Positions 1-6,663 of a stretch of 13,654 nucleotides of DNA are shown in pieces (positions within the stretch are counted from its first letter, which is position 1; each line of letters starts with the position of its first letter). The stretch is from JAMCXS01 sp964459065 (GTDB taxonomy: Bacteria; Acidobacteriota; Terriglobia; UBA7540). The notes beneath the pieces are model-generated. The model had not been told where the DNA came from and ran no database searches. It saw only the letters and a program-made list of their open reading frames with translations. The translations under genes were made by a program, and so were the position numbers. The DNA lies in contig CAYWMN010000086.1 in NCBI GenBank assembly GCA_964459065.1, forward strand, positions 1-13,654. Direction: 5' to 3'.

Positions 1-197
1 AAAAGAACGAAGCTAAACGAGCCCTACCTCGTGCGCGCTGACTTGATGAAAGTCCCCAGTTGCAAAAAAGAGCTCGGAGCTGGCCCGGAAACTTCGGGTC
101 TGCTAAAGCGGTCCATTGCGGGACTCCGCGGGATCGAAGGGGCAACATGGCTAGCCGGATAAGGCACGGAGCGCCGGCCTCCTTTGAGGAGCGGACT
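1..197. other. Region downstream of xseA, no gene recognised
   Basis: This stretch lies beyond the xseA stop codon, towards the left window edge. The exonuclease VII small subunit gene (xseB), often found directly after xseA, is not visible on the minus strand. Only a 30-codon minus-strand open frame (about 116 to 24) with no recognisable motif is present, and I do not call it. I see no clear terminator hairpin or RNA gene here. Confidence 0.6.
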
Positions 198-1556
198 TCA
201 GGGCTTTTTGGCGGTGATGCGGGAGGCAAGCTCGCCGTGTGCGAGATGAGTGGAGATTTCGTCGCCGACGGCGGCCTCGGCTGCGTCGCGGAGAATATTG
301 CCCGCGCCATCGCGGGTGATGGAATAGCCTCGGCCCAGAATGGTGAGCGGGCTGCGTTCGCCGAGCAGGTCGCGCAGATGCTTCAGGCGGCTCTGCTTTT
401 CAGCCGCCAGGCGGCGCATCGCGGCTTCAATCCGTTGTTCGCGGCCATCGAGCGCCGCCTGCTTCAAGCCCACGAGTTTGGCAAAGTCGTAGCGCGCGAT
501 GCCGGCGGAGGTTTCAAGCCACAGATGGCGCGAGTCGGCGAGCTTCCGGCGCATCGAGCGGTCGAGCCCGGCGGCAAGGTCGTCGATGCGCTGCCCGCGC
601 TCCAGAACGCGCGTGAGCAGGTTCTGGAACGTCTGGTGCAGGCGCAGGTGGGTCAATTGTTCGCGGGCTTCAGCAAGCCGCAGGCGGAAGGTTTGCGACA
701 TGCGTCCAGCGCGGTTCGCGACCTCGGCCAGAAGGTCTTCGCGCCGCGCGACAACCACTTCGGCGGCGGCCGAGGGAGTGGGCGCGCGCAGATCGGCCAC
801 AAAGTCCGCAATGGTGAAGTCGGTTTCGTGGCCGACGGCGGAGATGACGGGAATGGCGGAAGCGGCAATAGCGCGGGCCACGCTCTCTTCGTTGAAAGGC
901 CACAGGTCTTCGAGCGATCCTCCGCCGCGCCCCACGATCAGGACATCGGCGATGGCGTGCCGGTTGAAATACTCGATGCCCTGAACGATTTGGGTTGCGG
1001 CTTCGTCGCCCTGAACCTTGGCGGGGTGGAGCAGCACGTTCATGTTGGGGAAGCGGCGCTTGAGCACGCGCAGAATGTCTCGCACGGCGGCGCCGTCAGG
1101 CGAGGTCACTACGCCGATGGTGCGCGGCAGCATGGGCAGCGGCTTTTTGCGCCCGGGATCGAACAGGCCTTCGGCGGCGAGTTTCTGCTTCAACTGCTCA
1201 AAGGCAAGCTGGAGCGCGCCCACGCCCGCCGGCTCAAGAAATTCCACGTAGAGCTGATATTCGCCGCGCGGCTCATAAACGCCCAGTCGGCCGCGGGCAA
1301 CAACGGAAAGGCCGTCCTGCGGCCGGAACTTGAGGTAGCGGGCCTGATTGCGGAAACAGACGGCTTTCAGTTGGGCGCTGGCGTCCTTCAGCGTGAAATA
1401 GAGGTGGCCCGAGGCCGCGGCGCGGAAGTTCGAGACTTCCGCGGCCACCCAGACGTCCGGGAAGGTCGATTCCAGCAGGTTCTTGATGGCGGCGCTCAGC
1501 TCGGAAACGCTGTAGATGCGGCGTTCCGGAATCAGATTGAGCGGCAGTTGGTCCAA
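198..1556 (-). CDS. xseA: Exodeoxyribonuclease VII large subunit
   Basis: This is the large, catalytic subunit of exonuclease VII, a cytoplasmic single-strand DNA nuclease used in mismatch and recombination repair. The 452-residue length is normal for the family. Residues 10-110 form the N-terminal OB-fold (with VSELSAAIK at 17-25 and GHLYFTLKD at 50-58). The catalytic core shows IGVVTSPDGAAVRD at 147-160, VGRGGGSLEDLW at 208-219, and SAVGHETDFTIAD with APTPSAAAE at 239-266. A long charged helical C-terminal region follows, ending in a domain with LGRGYSI. The start codon is TTG at 1556-1554 with a GAGGG ribosome site just upstream. It lies 27 nt after the DUF2905 gene, so it is probably the last gene of the kinase-DUF2905-xseA operon. 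No xseB follows inside the window. Confidence 0.96.
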   Translation of the reverse strand: MDQLPLNLIPERRIYSVSELSAAIKNLLESTFPDVWVAAEVSNFRAAASGHLYFTLKDASAQLKAVCFRNQARYLKFRPQDGLSVVARGRLGVYEPRGEYQLYVEFLEPAGVGALQLAFEQLKQKLAAEGLFDPGRKKPLPMLPRTIGVVTSPDGAAVRDILRVLKRRFPNMNVLLHPAKVQGDEAATQIVQGIEYFNRHAIADVLIVGRGGGSLEDLWPFNEESVARAIAASAIPVISAVGHETDFTIADFVADLRAPTPSAAAEVVVARREDLLAEVANRAGRMSQTFRLRLAEAREQLTHLRLHQTFQNLLTRVLERGQRIDDLAAGLDRSMRRKLADSRHLWLETSAGIARYDFAKLVGLKQAALDGREQRIEAAMRRLAAEKQSRLKHLRDLLGERSPLTILGRGYSITRDGAGNILRDAAEAAVGDEISTHLAHGELASRITAKKP

Positions 1557-1583
1557 AGTTTCACCCTCGACGGATCGCGTCTC

Positions 1584-1829
1584 CTAATGCCGTGTGAAAT
1601 GCGACACCAGCCACATTGCCAGCGTGACAACGACGCTCAGCACCACGCAGGTGGTGATGGGGAAATAAAAGGTGGAGTTCTTGCCTTTGTAAGTGATGTC
1701 GCCGGGAAGATGTCCGAGTCCCCAAAAAGAAAATTTCGATCCGGCCATGAACAGGAGGCCCAGTGCCACCAGCACGCCGCCTAAAACCACCAGGAGCTTT
1801 CCGATTTGCACGGGGTCTTGATTGCCCAT
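1584..1829 (-). CDS. DUF2905 family small membrane protein
   Basis: This is an 81-residue protein of the DUF2905 family, small bacterial inner-membrane proteins of unknown function. Two hydrophobic helices are visible, about residues 9-28 and 53-75. Between them is the family's typical loop, with FSFWGLGHLPGDI followed by a KGKN-type turn and the aromatic FYFP that leads into helix 2. I chose ATG at 1829 because a GGGGA ribosome site sits six bases upstream and the protein then matches normal family length. A TTG at 1868, overlapping the kinase stop codon as TTGA, would add 13 non-conserved residues and could give translational coupling. The gene lies between the sugar kinase (35 nt upstream) and xseA (27 nt downstream) and probably shares their transcript. 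Confidence 0.88.
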   Translation of the reverse strand: MGNQDPVQIGKLLVVLGGVLVALGLLFMAGSKFSFWGLGHLPGDITYKGKNSTFYFPITTCVVLSVVVTLAMWLVSHFTRH

Positions 1830-1864
1830 CAGCCGTTCCCCATCGATCGTCGCTGCTTGCGGCG

Positions 1865-2854
1865 TCAATCGGTTTCCGCCTGCTCGCCCTCCTGCAGAAA
1901 GAGGCTGGCGGCTCCGAAAACGCCCACGTTCTTCTTCAGCTTGGCGGCGAGCAGCGGAGTGTGTTTGGCAAAGCGGCGGTTGATCGTGTATTGCGGAATG
2001 GTCTCGCGGATCTTATCGAACAGCGGCTTGCCGATCAGCGAAACGCCGCCGCCGATCACGATGGCTTCCGGGTCGAGCACGGAGATCATGGAAGCGAGCC
2101 ACACGCCCAGGAAGAATCCGGTCTCATCGATAATCGATTTGGCGAAGGCGTCGCCCTTCTTGGCGGCCTCCTCAATCATGATCGGCGTGATGCGGCTGAG
2201 GTGGTTCCGGGTTTGCTCGCGCAACAGGCTGGGAAGGGTGTGTTCCTGCTCCAGCTTCACGCGCGCCCGGCGCACCATGGCGGGACCGGCCGCGAGCGCT
2301 TCAATGCAGCCGAGCGTTCCGCAGCCGCAGCGGTAGGGGCTCTGATAATCAATCGAGACATGGCCGCCTTCAGCCGCCACGCCGTTCTTGCCATGATAGA
2401 TCTTTTTGTTGATGATGATGCCGGTTCCGACGCCCGTGGAAACGGTGGTGTAAAAAACGTCGCGATGCCCCTTGGCAGCTCCGAAAAGGACTTCCGCAAG
2501 GCCCGCGGCGTTGGCGTCGTTTTCCAGGCGCGCCGGCAGCTTGAACTTTTTCTCAACGAGGCGGGTCAGCTCAACGTTTTCCCAGCCCGGCAGATTGGGG
2601 GGATTGATCACCAGGCCCGTGTGCGGGTTCAGCGGGCCGGGAGCGCAGATGCCCACTCCCTTGATGCGGTCGCGCCCGCCGCCTTGGGCGATGAGTTGTT
2701 TGATCATCTTCATGACCTGCCCGAGGCTTTTGTTGAAGCCCCCGGCGGCTTTGGTCGGAAGCTTGGTGGCCTTCGTGAGCCTGCCCTTGGCGCTGACCAG
2801 TCCTCCGGCAATTTTGGTGCCACCGATGTCGATGCCGACTATCAACTTTTCCAT
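1865..2854 (-). CDS. ROK-family sugar kinase, probable glucokinase
   Basis: This cytoplasmic kinase of the ROK family probably phosphorylates glucose or a related hexose using ATP. At 329 residues it is normal length. The N-terminal phosphate-binding motif is GIDIGGTKIAGG at 7-18. The catalytic aspartate lies in ENDANAAG at 111-118, and TGVGTGIII is at 140-148. The sugar-binding EGGH is at 162-165, followed by the ROK zinc site CGCGTLGCIE at 176-185. No DNA-binding helix-turn-helix precedes the kinase, so it is an enzyme rather than a ROK repressor. Glucokinase is the likeliest activity, but fructokinase, N-acetylglucosamine or N-acetylmannosamine kinase cannot be excluded. It heads a minus-strand operon with DUF2905 and xseA. 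Its upstream region is shared with the divergent MerR gene, and a TACAAT on the minus strand at 2925-2920 is a possible -10 without a convincing -35. Confidence 0.92.
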   Translation of the reverse strand: MEKLIVGIDIGGTKIAGGLVSAKGRLTKATKLPTKAAGGFNKSLGQVMKMIKQLIAQGGGRDRIKGVGICAPGPLNPHTGLVINPPNLPGWENVELTRLVEKKFKLPARLENDANAAGLAEVLFGAAKGHRDVFYTTVSTGVGTGIIINKKIYHGKNGVAAEGGHVSIDYQSPYRCGCGTLGCIEALAAGPAMVRRARVKLEQEHTLPSLLREQTRNHLSRITPIMIEEAAKKGDAFAKSIIDETGFFLGVWLASMISVLDPEAIVIGGGVSLIGKPLFDKIRETIPQYTINRRFAKHTPLLAAKLKKNVGVFGAASLFLQEGEQAETD

Positions 2855-3112
2855 GTTCGTTATCCCAACGGTTCGATTTTTCCCGGGAGAATTGTGCTAT
2901 CGTCCTCGCAAGGGCTTTCATTGTACCGCAAGTGGCGGAGAAGCCGCCATGCCCGGGGCATGAATCGGACGCTCGGCGAGCGGCGCTGCCGGACGGGTTC
3001 AATCGTCAATTCAAGGAAAGGGGCCAAGGGGGCTGAGCTTCTGGATGTGCCGTGACGCTTGACGGTTGGACGGCGGTTATCTAAGATGACACGAAGGCCA
3101 GTAGGGGAGATT

Positions 3113-3523
3113 ATGCTGAAAGGTCGCAAGGTCCGTCGTGGGCGGCAAAACGACACTCTGCCTCTCCGGATGCCCATTCCGGATAAACTCTATTTCCGCA
3201 TCGGCGAGGTCAGTGAGCTTGCCGAGACCCAGCCGTACGTCTTGCGGTATTGGGAAACGGAATTTCCCAGCCTGAAACCCACCAAGAGCGCCACGGGTCA
3301 TCGGCTTTACCGGCGGCAGGACGTTGAGATGGTTTTCGAGATCAAACACCTGCTGTACGAGAAAGGATTTACCATCGAGGGCGCACGCAAATATCTGGCC
3401 GGAGGGCCGCGCCCGGCACCCGAATCCAAGGCGAACGGCAAGGGCGAATCCGGCGATGCTCGCTTGCGCGCCATCAAGAGGGAACTGGAAGGAATCTTGA
3501 CAATCGTTTCGCGAAGATGCTAG
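3113..3523 (+). CDS. MerR-family transcriptional regulator
   Basis: This is a short 136-residue protein with one N-terminal MerR winged helix-turn-helix, approximately residues 26-96. It shows YFRIGEVSELAE at 27-38 (first helices), VLRYWETEFPSLKP at 43-56, GHRLYRRQDVE at 62-72 (wing), and LLYEKGFTIEGARKYL at 80-95. The C-terminal part is charged and low in complexity until a short helix near 117-131. It lacks the long dimerisation helix and the cysteine or drug-binding domain of classical MerR sensors, so no effector can be named. The start at ATG 3113 follows an AGGGGAG ribosome site. ATG 3086 and ATG 3170 are in-frame alternatives, and the conserved domain begins close to the latter. It is immediately upstream of tRNA-Pro(GGG), whose likely promoter lies in its last codons. 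Confidence 0.9.
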   Translation: MLKGRKVRRGRQNDTLPLRMPIPDKLYFRIGEVSELAETQPYVLRYWETEFPSLKPTKSATGHRLYRRQDVEMVFEIKHLLYEKGFTIEGARKYLAGGPRPAPESKANGKGESGDARLRAIKRELEGILTIVSRRC

Positions 3524-3526
3524 CGT
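3497..3526 (+). promoter_or_regulatory. Candidate sigma-70 promoter for tRNA-Pro(GGG)
   Basis: A perfect -35 TTGACA at 3497-3502 is followed, after 18 nt, by TAGCGT at 3521-3526. An extended TG lies one base before the -10 (3518-3519). Predicted transcription would start near 3533, about 45 nt before the tRNA. The promoter overlaps the last codons of the MerR gene, which would let the tRNA be transcribed independently. Confidence 0.5.
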
Positions 3527-3545
3527 GAACGAATAACGCCATTCG

Positions 3546-3557
3546 AACCAATTGGTT
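3546..3557. repeat. Perfect 12-bp palindrome before tRNA-Pro(GGG)
   Basis: AACCAATTGGTT is a perfect palindrome between the predicted transcription start and the tRNA. A small inverted repeat, CGAAT/ATTCG with a 6-nt loop, precedes it at 3529-3544, and a seven-T run at 3571-3577 touches the tRNA 5' end. It could be a processing-leader structure or an operator. No terminator-like GC-rich stem is evident. Confidence 0.4.
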
Positions 3558-3577
3558 GCTTGAGTGCGCGTTTTTTT

Positions 3578-3654
3578 CGGGACGTAGCGCAGCCTGGTAG
3601 CGCACTTGCTTGGGGTGCAAGGGGTCGCCAGTTCAAATCTGGCCGTCCCGACCA
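3578..3654 (+). tRNA. tRNA-Pro(GGG)
   Basis: This is a 77-nt cloverleaf including an encoded CCA. The acceptor stem pairs CGGGACG (3578-3584) with CGTCCCG (3644-3650), followed by discriminator A and CCA. The D-arm uses GCGC/GCGC. The anticodon stem is CTTGC/GCAAG with loop TTGGGGT, giving anticodon GGG at 3612-3614. The T-arm is GCCAG-TTCAAAT-CTGGC. It decodes CCC and CCU proline codons. A second proline isoacceptor (CGG) lies 1.35 kb downstream on the same strand. Confidence 0.97.
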
Positions 3655-3750
3655 GACCTTTCGAGGGTCGACTTCGGCATTCAAGACCCCACTTCTTCGC
3701 CATTTCCTTCCAATAGAAACTTGCAATCTTTACGGAGGAGAGTTGCTGCC

Positions 3751-4869
3751 GTGCGATTGAAACTGCTGTTGGCTTTCGTGCTGCTGGCGGTGATGAACGC
3801 AGCGGGTAAATTGCCGCCGCTGCCGGCGCCCACGCGATGGATTACTCTGCCCAGCTCAAAGGTGGAGATTGACGGCCTGCCGTGGTACCGGGAGAACAAA
3901 GGGAATCTTTACCGCCTGCCGATCTCGCTGAAAGATACTTTTCCACCGAGTGTCTGGAGGCTTGCCAAGTCGCCGTCGGGCGGGCGGATTCGCTTCCGGA
4001 CAAATTCCAGCGCGCTGGCCATTCGCCTGGAATATCCCTCGTCCCCTTCGATGCTGAACATGGAGGCGTTCGGCCAGACGGGCGTGGACCTGTACGTGGA
4101 TAACACCTTCTGGAACACGGCCACCGCCCACAAGGGTGCCAAGCCCGGCAAGATTTACGAACACGTCTATTTTAATTTCGCTGGCTCGCAGCGCGTGTGG
4201 CGTAACATTACGCTCTACCTTCCTTTGTACATGGGGGTCAAGGTTCTGGCGATCGGGGTTGACCCCGGAGCCAAGTTCAAGCGGCCGCCAAACTTCGCGC
4301 TCCCGAAGCCCGTGGTCTACTACGGAACTTCCATCACTCAGGGCTGCTGCGCCAGCCGTCCGGCGATGAGCTATGAGGCCATCGTGGGGCGCCGTCTCAA
4401 TCTTGATTTTGTGAACTTAGGTTTTTCCGGAGCTGGGCTGTATGAAACAGCGCTGGCGCGGGCGGTGGCGTCGATTGATGCGGCCTGCTATGTTCTCGAC
4501 GGGTCCAACTTTCAAACGGTTGAGAACTTCAAGAAGGTCTTTGCTCCCTTCATCGAAATCATTCGCGCCCGTCGGCCCGTAACGCCCATCCTGGTAGTTT
4601 CACCGCTGTACTCATCGGGCCAGTTAAGTGACCCCGCCGTCGAGCACAGGAACGCCGGCATGTGGACTTTCACGCGCGATGTGGTAAGCCGGTTTATTGC
4701 GAACGGCGATCAACACATCCAGCTGATTGAGGGGGCAGACCTTCTGAGTCCTCTGCAGGGTGACGGCCTGACCGATGGGGTTCACCCCAATGATCTCGGT
4801 TTCAATTCGGTGGCCAACGGCATCACCCGGCGCCTGGCCACCATGCTGAACGTGAATTACCCGCAATAG
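3751..4869 (+). CDS. Secreted SGNH/GDSL-type esterase with N-terminal GxDLY domain
   Basis: This is a probable exported carbohydrate esterase or lipase of the SGNH hydrolase superfamily, 372 residues. A signal peptide occupies about residues 1-19 (RLKLLLAFVLLAVMNAAG). An N-terminal beta-sandwich domain of the GxDLY type spans roughly 30-180, with GVDLYVDN at 111-118. The SGNH hydrolase domain begins near 187. Block I is YGTSITQG with nucleophile Ser194, block II is VNLGFSG with Gly227 in the oxyanion region, and the catalytic pair lies in TDGVHPND (Asp342, His345). Block III seems to be the GSNF segment near 251-254. The start is GTG at 3751 with GGAGGAG at 3734-3740; an upstream open frame through the tRNA is an artefact. 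Related proteins often deacetylate polysaccharides, but the substrate here is unknown. It stands alone between two tRNA-Pro genes. Confidence 0.9.
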   Translation: MRLKLLLAFVLLAVMNAAGKLPPLPAPTRWITLPSSKVEIDGLPWYRENKGNLYRLPISLKDTFPPSVWRLAKSPSGGRIRFRTNSSALAIRLEYPSSPSMLNMEAFGQTGVDLYVDNTFWNTATAHKGAKPGKIYEHVYFNFAGSQRVWRNITLYLPLYMGVKVLAIGVDPGAKFKRPPNFALPKPVVYYGTSITQGCCASRPAMSYEAIVGRRLNLDFVNLGFSGAGLYETALARAVASIDAACYVLDGSNFQTVENFKKVFAPFIEIIRARRPVTPILVVSPLYSSGQLSDPAVEHRNAGMWTFTRDVVSRFIANGDQHIQLIEGADLLSPLQGDGLTDGVHPNDLGFNSVANGITRRLATMLNVNYPQ

Positions 4870-4876
4870 CAAGTTG

Positions 4877-4885
4877 TGCTAATAT
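4877..4885 (+). promoter_or_regulatory. Candidate extended -10 element for tRNA-Pro(CGG)
   Basis: TGC followed by TAATAT (4880-4885) forms an extended -10 just after the esterase stop codon. The -35 region (TTACCC near 4857) is weak. Predicted transcription would start near 4892, about 110 nt before the tRNA. Alternatively the tRNA could be cotranscribed from the esterase promoter. Confidence 0.35.
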
Positions 4886-5004
4886 GAAGTTCCGGAGTTG
4901 TGATGGCCGGAGCGAGCGCAGACTTCGGCTGGAAAAAGCTGTCGCCTTGACTCCCGATCTGAGCGGCGGCGTCATCAACTCTGCGCAACTGCAGAAAGGC
5001 TTTA

Positions 5005-5081
5005 CGGGGCGTAGCGCAGCTTGGTAGCGCGCTTGGTTCGGGACCAAGAGGTCCCCAGTTCAAATCTGGGCGCCCCGACCA
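5005..5081 (+). tRNA. tRNA-Pro(CGG)
   Basis: This is a 77-nt cloverleaf with encoded CCA. The acceptor stem pairs CGGGGCG (5005-5011) with CGCCCCG (5071-5077), then discriminator A and CCA. The D-arm is GCGC/GCGC. The anticodon stem is CTTGG/CCAAG with loop TTCGGGA, giving anticodon CGG at 5039-5041, which reads CCG. The T-arm is CCCAG-TTCAAAT-CTGGG. Its scaffold is close to that of tRNA-Pro(GGG) at 3578, consistent with ancient duplication and anticodon divergence. Confidence 0.97.
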
Positions 5082-5162
5082 CTTCTTATATCCAATCCAA
5101 ATCTTGCCGCGGGCAGACAAGGGCTTTCATACCTGTTCAAAGCGGCCACCCAATCAAGATCG

Positions 5163-5178
5163 TGTGGAGTTTGTCACA
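5163..5178. promoter_or_regulatory. CRP/FNR-type binding site, distal
   Basis: TGTGG-N6-TCACA matches the CRP-type consensus TGTGA-N6-TCACA at nine of ten half-site positions. Its centre is exactly 22 bp, about two helical turns, from the centre of the perfect proximal site. It would lie at about -63.5 relative to the predicted start. Confidence 0.55.
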
Positions 5179-5184
5179 CAGGTG

Positions 5185-5200
5185 TGTGATGGCGGTCACA
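5185..5200. promoter_or_regulatory. CRP/FNR-type binding site, proximal, perfect consensus
   Basis: TGTGA-TGGCGG-TCACA is a perfect match to the CRP-type consensus. Its centre, between 5192 and 5193, would fall at -41.5 for a start at 5234, the standard class II activator position. The regulator could be a CRP, or a CRP/FNR-superfamily redox or nitric-oxide sensor that keeps CRP-like specificity. No such regulator is encoded in the window. Confidence 0.6.
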
Positions 5201-5220
5201 GCTTTTAGGAAAGCACGCCG

Positions 5221-5227
5221 TTAAATT
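5221..5227 (+). promoter_or_regulatory. Candidate -10 element of the cytochrome operon promoter
   Basis: The sequence TTAAATT contains TAAATT (5222-5227) or TTAAAT (5221-5226), each matching four of six bases of TATAAT. There is no good -35, as expected for an activator-dependent class II promoter where the proximal site overlaps the -35. Taking TAAATT as the -10 puts the start near 5234. Confidence 0.4.
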
Positions 5228-5478
5228 ACCGCAAGTTTTACTCGGGTCCATAGCACAGGGTTTTGACAAGCGAAGGTGTTTTCTCGGAATTCGTGGAGTC
5301 CTCGATCCACAGGCTTTCGTTTGGGGTCATAGTTTTACTTAAAGAATGTTGATGGGTGCCCATACAGGGTTGGCAACACACAGGTGACATCCTTGGCTGC
5401 TGCTTCTGACTGCGGATGTGCCTGAGAGACTTGCTGGGTTGCGCTGTCTAACAAAGGGTTGCATGCTCCGGATGAGAA

Positions 5479-5520
5479 ATGAACGTGCTTCAAATCTCAT
5501 CAAAAGGTAAGGCATCATGA
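5479..5520 (+). CDS. Possible 13-codon leader peptide overlapping the cytochrome start
   Basis: An ATG at 5479 opens a 13-codon frame (MNVLQISSKGKAS) whose TGA overlaps the ATG of the five-heme cytochrome gene as ATGA. Such an arrangement can couple translation. The upstream ribosome site is weak and there is no amino-acid-run signature of attenuation, so this may be chance. Confidence 0.2.
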   Translation: MNVLQISSKGKAS

Positions 5521-6629
5521 AAACTTTCTGTCTGCTTGCCTTCTTAATGCTGTCAGTCGCGTTGAGCGCATTGGCTGTGCCGGAATTGCCCAAAAGTGCT
5601 GAGTACTGTGGCTCGTGCCACCGCGCTATTGAACAGGGTTGGAAGCATTCGGTCCACTCGCAAGCCATGAAGAGCCGCCTGTTCCAGGACGCGCTGGCAA
5701 TGGCCAAATCCGATTTCGGCGCCCACGCCCGCGCGGTGTGCCTGGGCTGCCATTCTCCGGCGGCCGTCGAGACGGGCGACCTGTCGCTGGTCCGCAAGGT
5801 GAGTTGGGAAGGCATTACGTGCGACTACTGCCACTCCATGAGAAGCGTGAGCCTGAAAGGGGCTAATCCCAAAGCCCACGTGGAGTATGACAACGTCAAG
5901 GCCGGCCCCTGGAAAAACGTCAAGTCTCCCGTTCACGGAACGCTCTATTCTCCTTTGCACACTTCGTCATTGCTCTGCGCAACGTGCCACCAGTACCGGA
6001 ACGCGGAGGGATTTCCGGTGCTGACAACGTATACGGAGTGGCAAAAAGGCCCCTACGCCGCGGAGCACAAAGGGTGCCAATCGTGCCACATGTATCAGGT
6101 GGAAGGAAAGGTTGTAGACCCGAGCGTCCTGCGGACTTCCGGCCATGAAATCAATCTTCACCAGATGCCTGGCAGCCACTCGTTGACGCAACTGAATAAG
6201 GCCATTCGCGGCCAGCTCTTGGTGACCCACCAGGGCGGGGAACTGCGCGTTGAAGTGGATGTGACCAACCAGGGCGCCGGACACATGGTGCCAACCGGAT
6301 CGCCCTTGAGGAAATTGATTCTTCAAATCAAGGCTGCGCCTTTCAGCGGGAAGGCCTACCATGTCCGAAAGGTTTTTACGCGGGTTGTGGCCGACCGGAA
6401 TGGCAAGATCCTCAATCGTGAAGACCTGGTGTTTATGCGGGCGGCAAAGGTGGTGAAGGATACGCGTCTGGCGCCGCGCGAAACAAGGAAAGAAGCCTTC
6501 ACCTTCAAGGTGCCACAGGGCGTGCAATCAACCGTGTCGGCTGACTTTTATTACTATTATTCTCCGATGGCTACCAACAAGGCTCAACAAGAAGTGAAAT
6601 TCCTGAGCCTGAGACGTTTCGTGCAGTGA
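5517..6629 (+). CDS. Five-heme periplasmic cytochrome c (cytochrome c554-like)
   Basis: This is a 370-residue exported multiheme electron carrier. A cleavable signal peptide covers about residues 1-20 (LLAFLMLSVALSALA). Five CXXCH heme c motifs follow: CGSCH (31-35), CLGCH (75-79), CDYCH (102-106), CATCH (154-158) and CQSCH (187-191). The spacing and the SAEYCGSCH opening resemble the cytochrome c554-type domain. A heme-free C-terminal beta-rich part (about 240-370) carries TNQGAGHMVPTG at 250-261, a segment often found in such multiheme proteins. It is the first gene of the cluster, 34 nt before the Rieske gene. I infer that it carries electrons to or from the Rieske/cytochrome b complex, possibly as a substitute or partner for cytochrome c1. 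A catalytic role, such as in nitrogen or sulfur compound conversion, cannot be excluded. Confidence 0.9.
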   Translation: MKTFCLLAFLMLSVALSALAVPELPKSAEYCGSCHRAIEQGWKHSVHSQAMKSRLFQDALAMAKSDFGAHARAVCLGCHSPAAVETGDLSLVRKVSWEGITCDYCHSMRSVSLKGANPKAHVEYDNVKAGPWKNVKSPVHGTLYSPLHTSSLLCATCHQYRNAEGFPVLTTYTEWQKGPYAAEHKGCQSCHMYQVEGKVVDPSVLRTSGHEINLHQMPGSHSLTQLNKAIRGQLLVTHQGGELRVEVDVTNQGAGHMVPTGSPLRKLILQIKAAPFSGKAYHVRKVFTRVVADRNGKILNREDLVFMRAAKVVKDTRLAPRETRKEAFTFKVPQGVQSTVSADFYYYYSPMATNKAQQEVKFLSLRRFVQ

Positions 6630-6663
6630 TTGGAAGATCAATGACCACGAAAGAAGGCGATTT

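Larger units (their letters stand above)
5082..5516. other. Intergenic control region upstream of the cytochrome operon
   Basis: This 435-base gap separates tRNA-Pro(CGG) from the five-heme cytochrome gene and contains no convincing protein gene. Its upstream half holds two CRP/FNR-type sites (5163-5200) and a -10-like element (5221-5227). The rest (about 5234-5516) would be a leader of about 280 nt. I see no recognisable riboswitch in it, only a short overlapping reading frame at its end. Confidence 0.6.

Noticed and set aside
60..1784. 574-codon plus-strand open frame
   Set aside because: It is antisense to xseA and DUF2905, with composition typical of an opposite-strand shadow in GC-rich DNA and no domain.
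1763..3055. 430-codon plus-strand open frame
   Set aside because: It is antisense to the ROK kinase, whose motifs are unmistakable, and has no domain of its own.
3571..3577. Seven-T run as an intrinsic terminator of the MerR gene
   Set aside because: No GC-rich stem immediately precedes it, and it directly abuts the tRNA 5' end, where termination would block the tRNA.
3520..3726. Minus-strand frame with GRPDLNWRPLAPQASALPGCATSRK-like text
   Set aside because: It is the antisense translation of tRNA-Pro(GGG), a well-known false protein signature of tRNA genes.
4857..5120. Minus-strand frame with GRPDLNWGPLGPEPSALPSCATPRK-like text
   Set aside because: It is the antisense translation of tRNA-Pro(CGG), not a gene.
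5174..5189. Inverted repeat TCACACA-GG-TGTGTGA as a terminator or separate operator
   Set aside because: It is the junction of the two CRP/FNR-type sites; no T-run follows, and the 11-bp half-site period explains it better.
5263..5291. TTGACA at 5263 as a -35 for the cytochrome operon
   Set aside because: There is no acceptable -10 at 16-18 nt (GGAATT/GAATTC only), and the class II site plus TAAATT upstream fits better.
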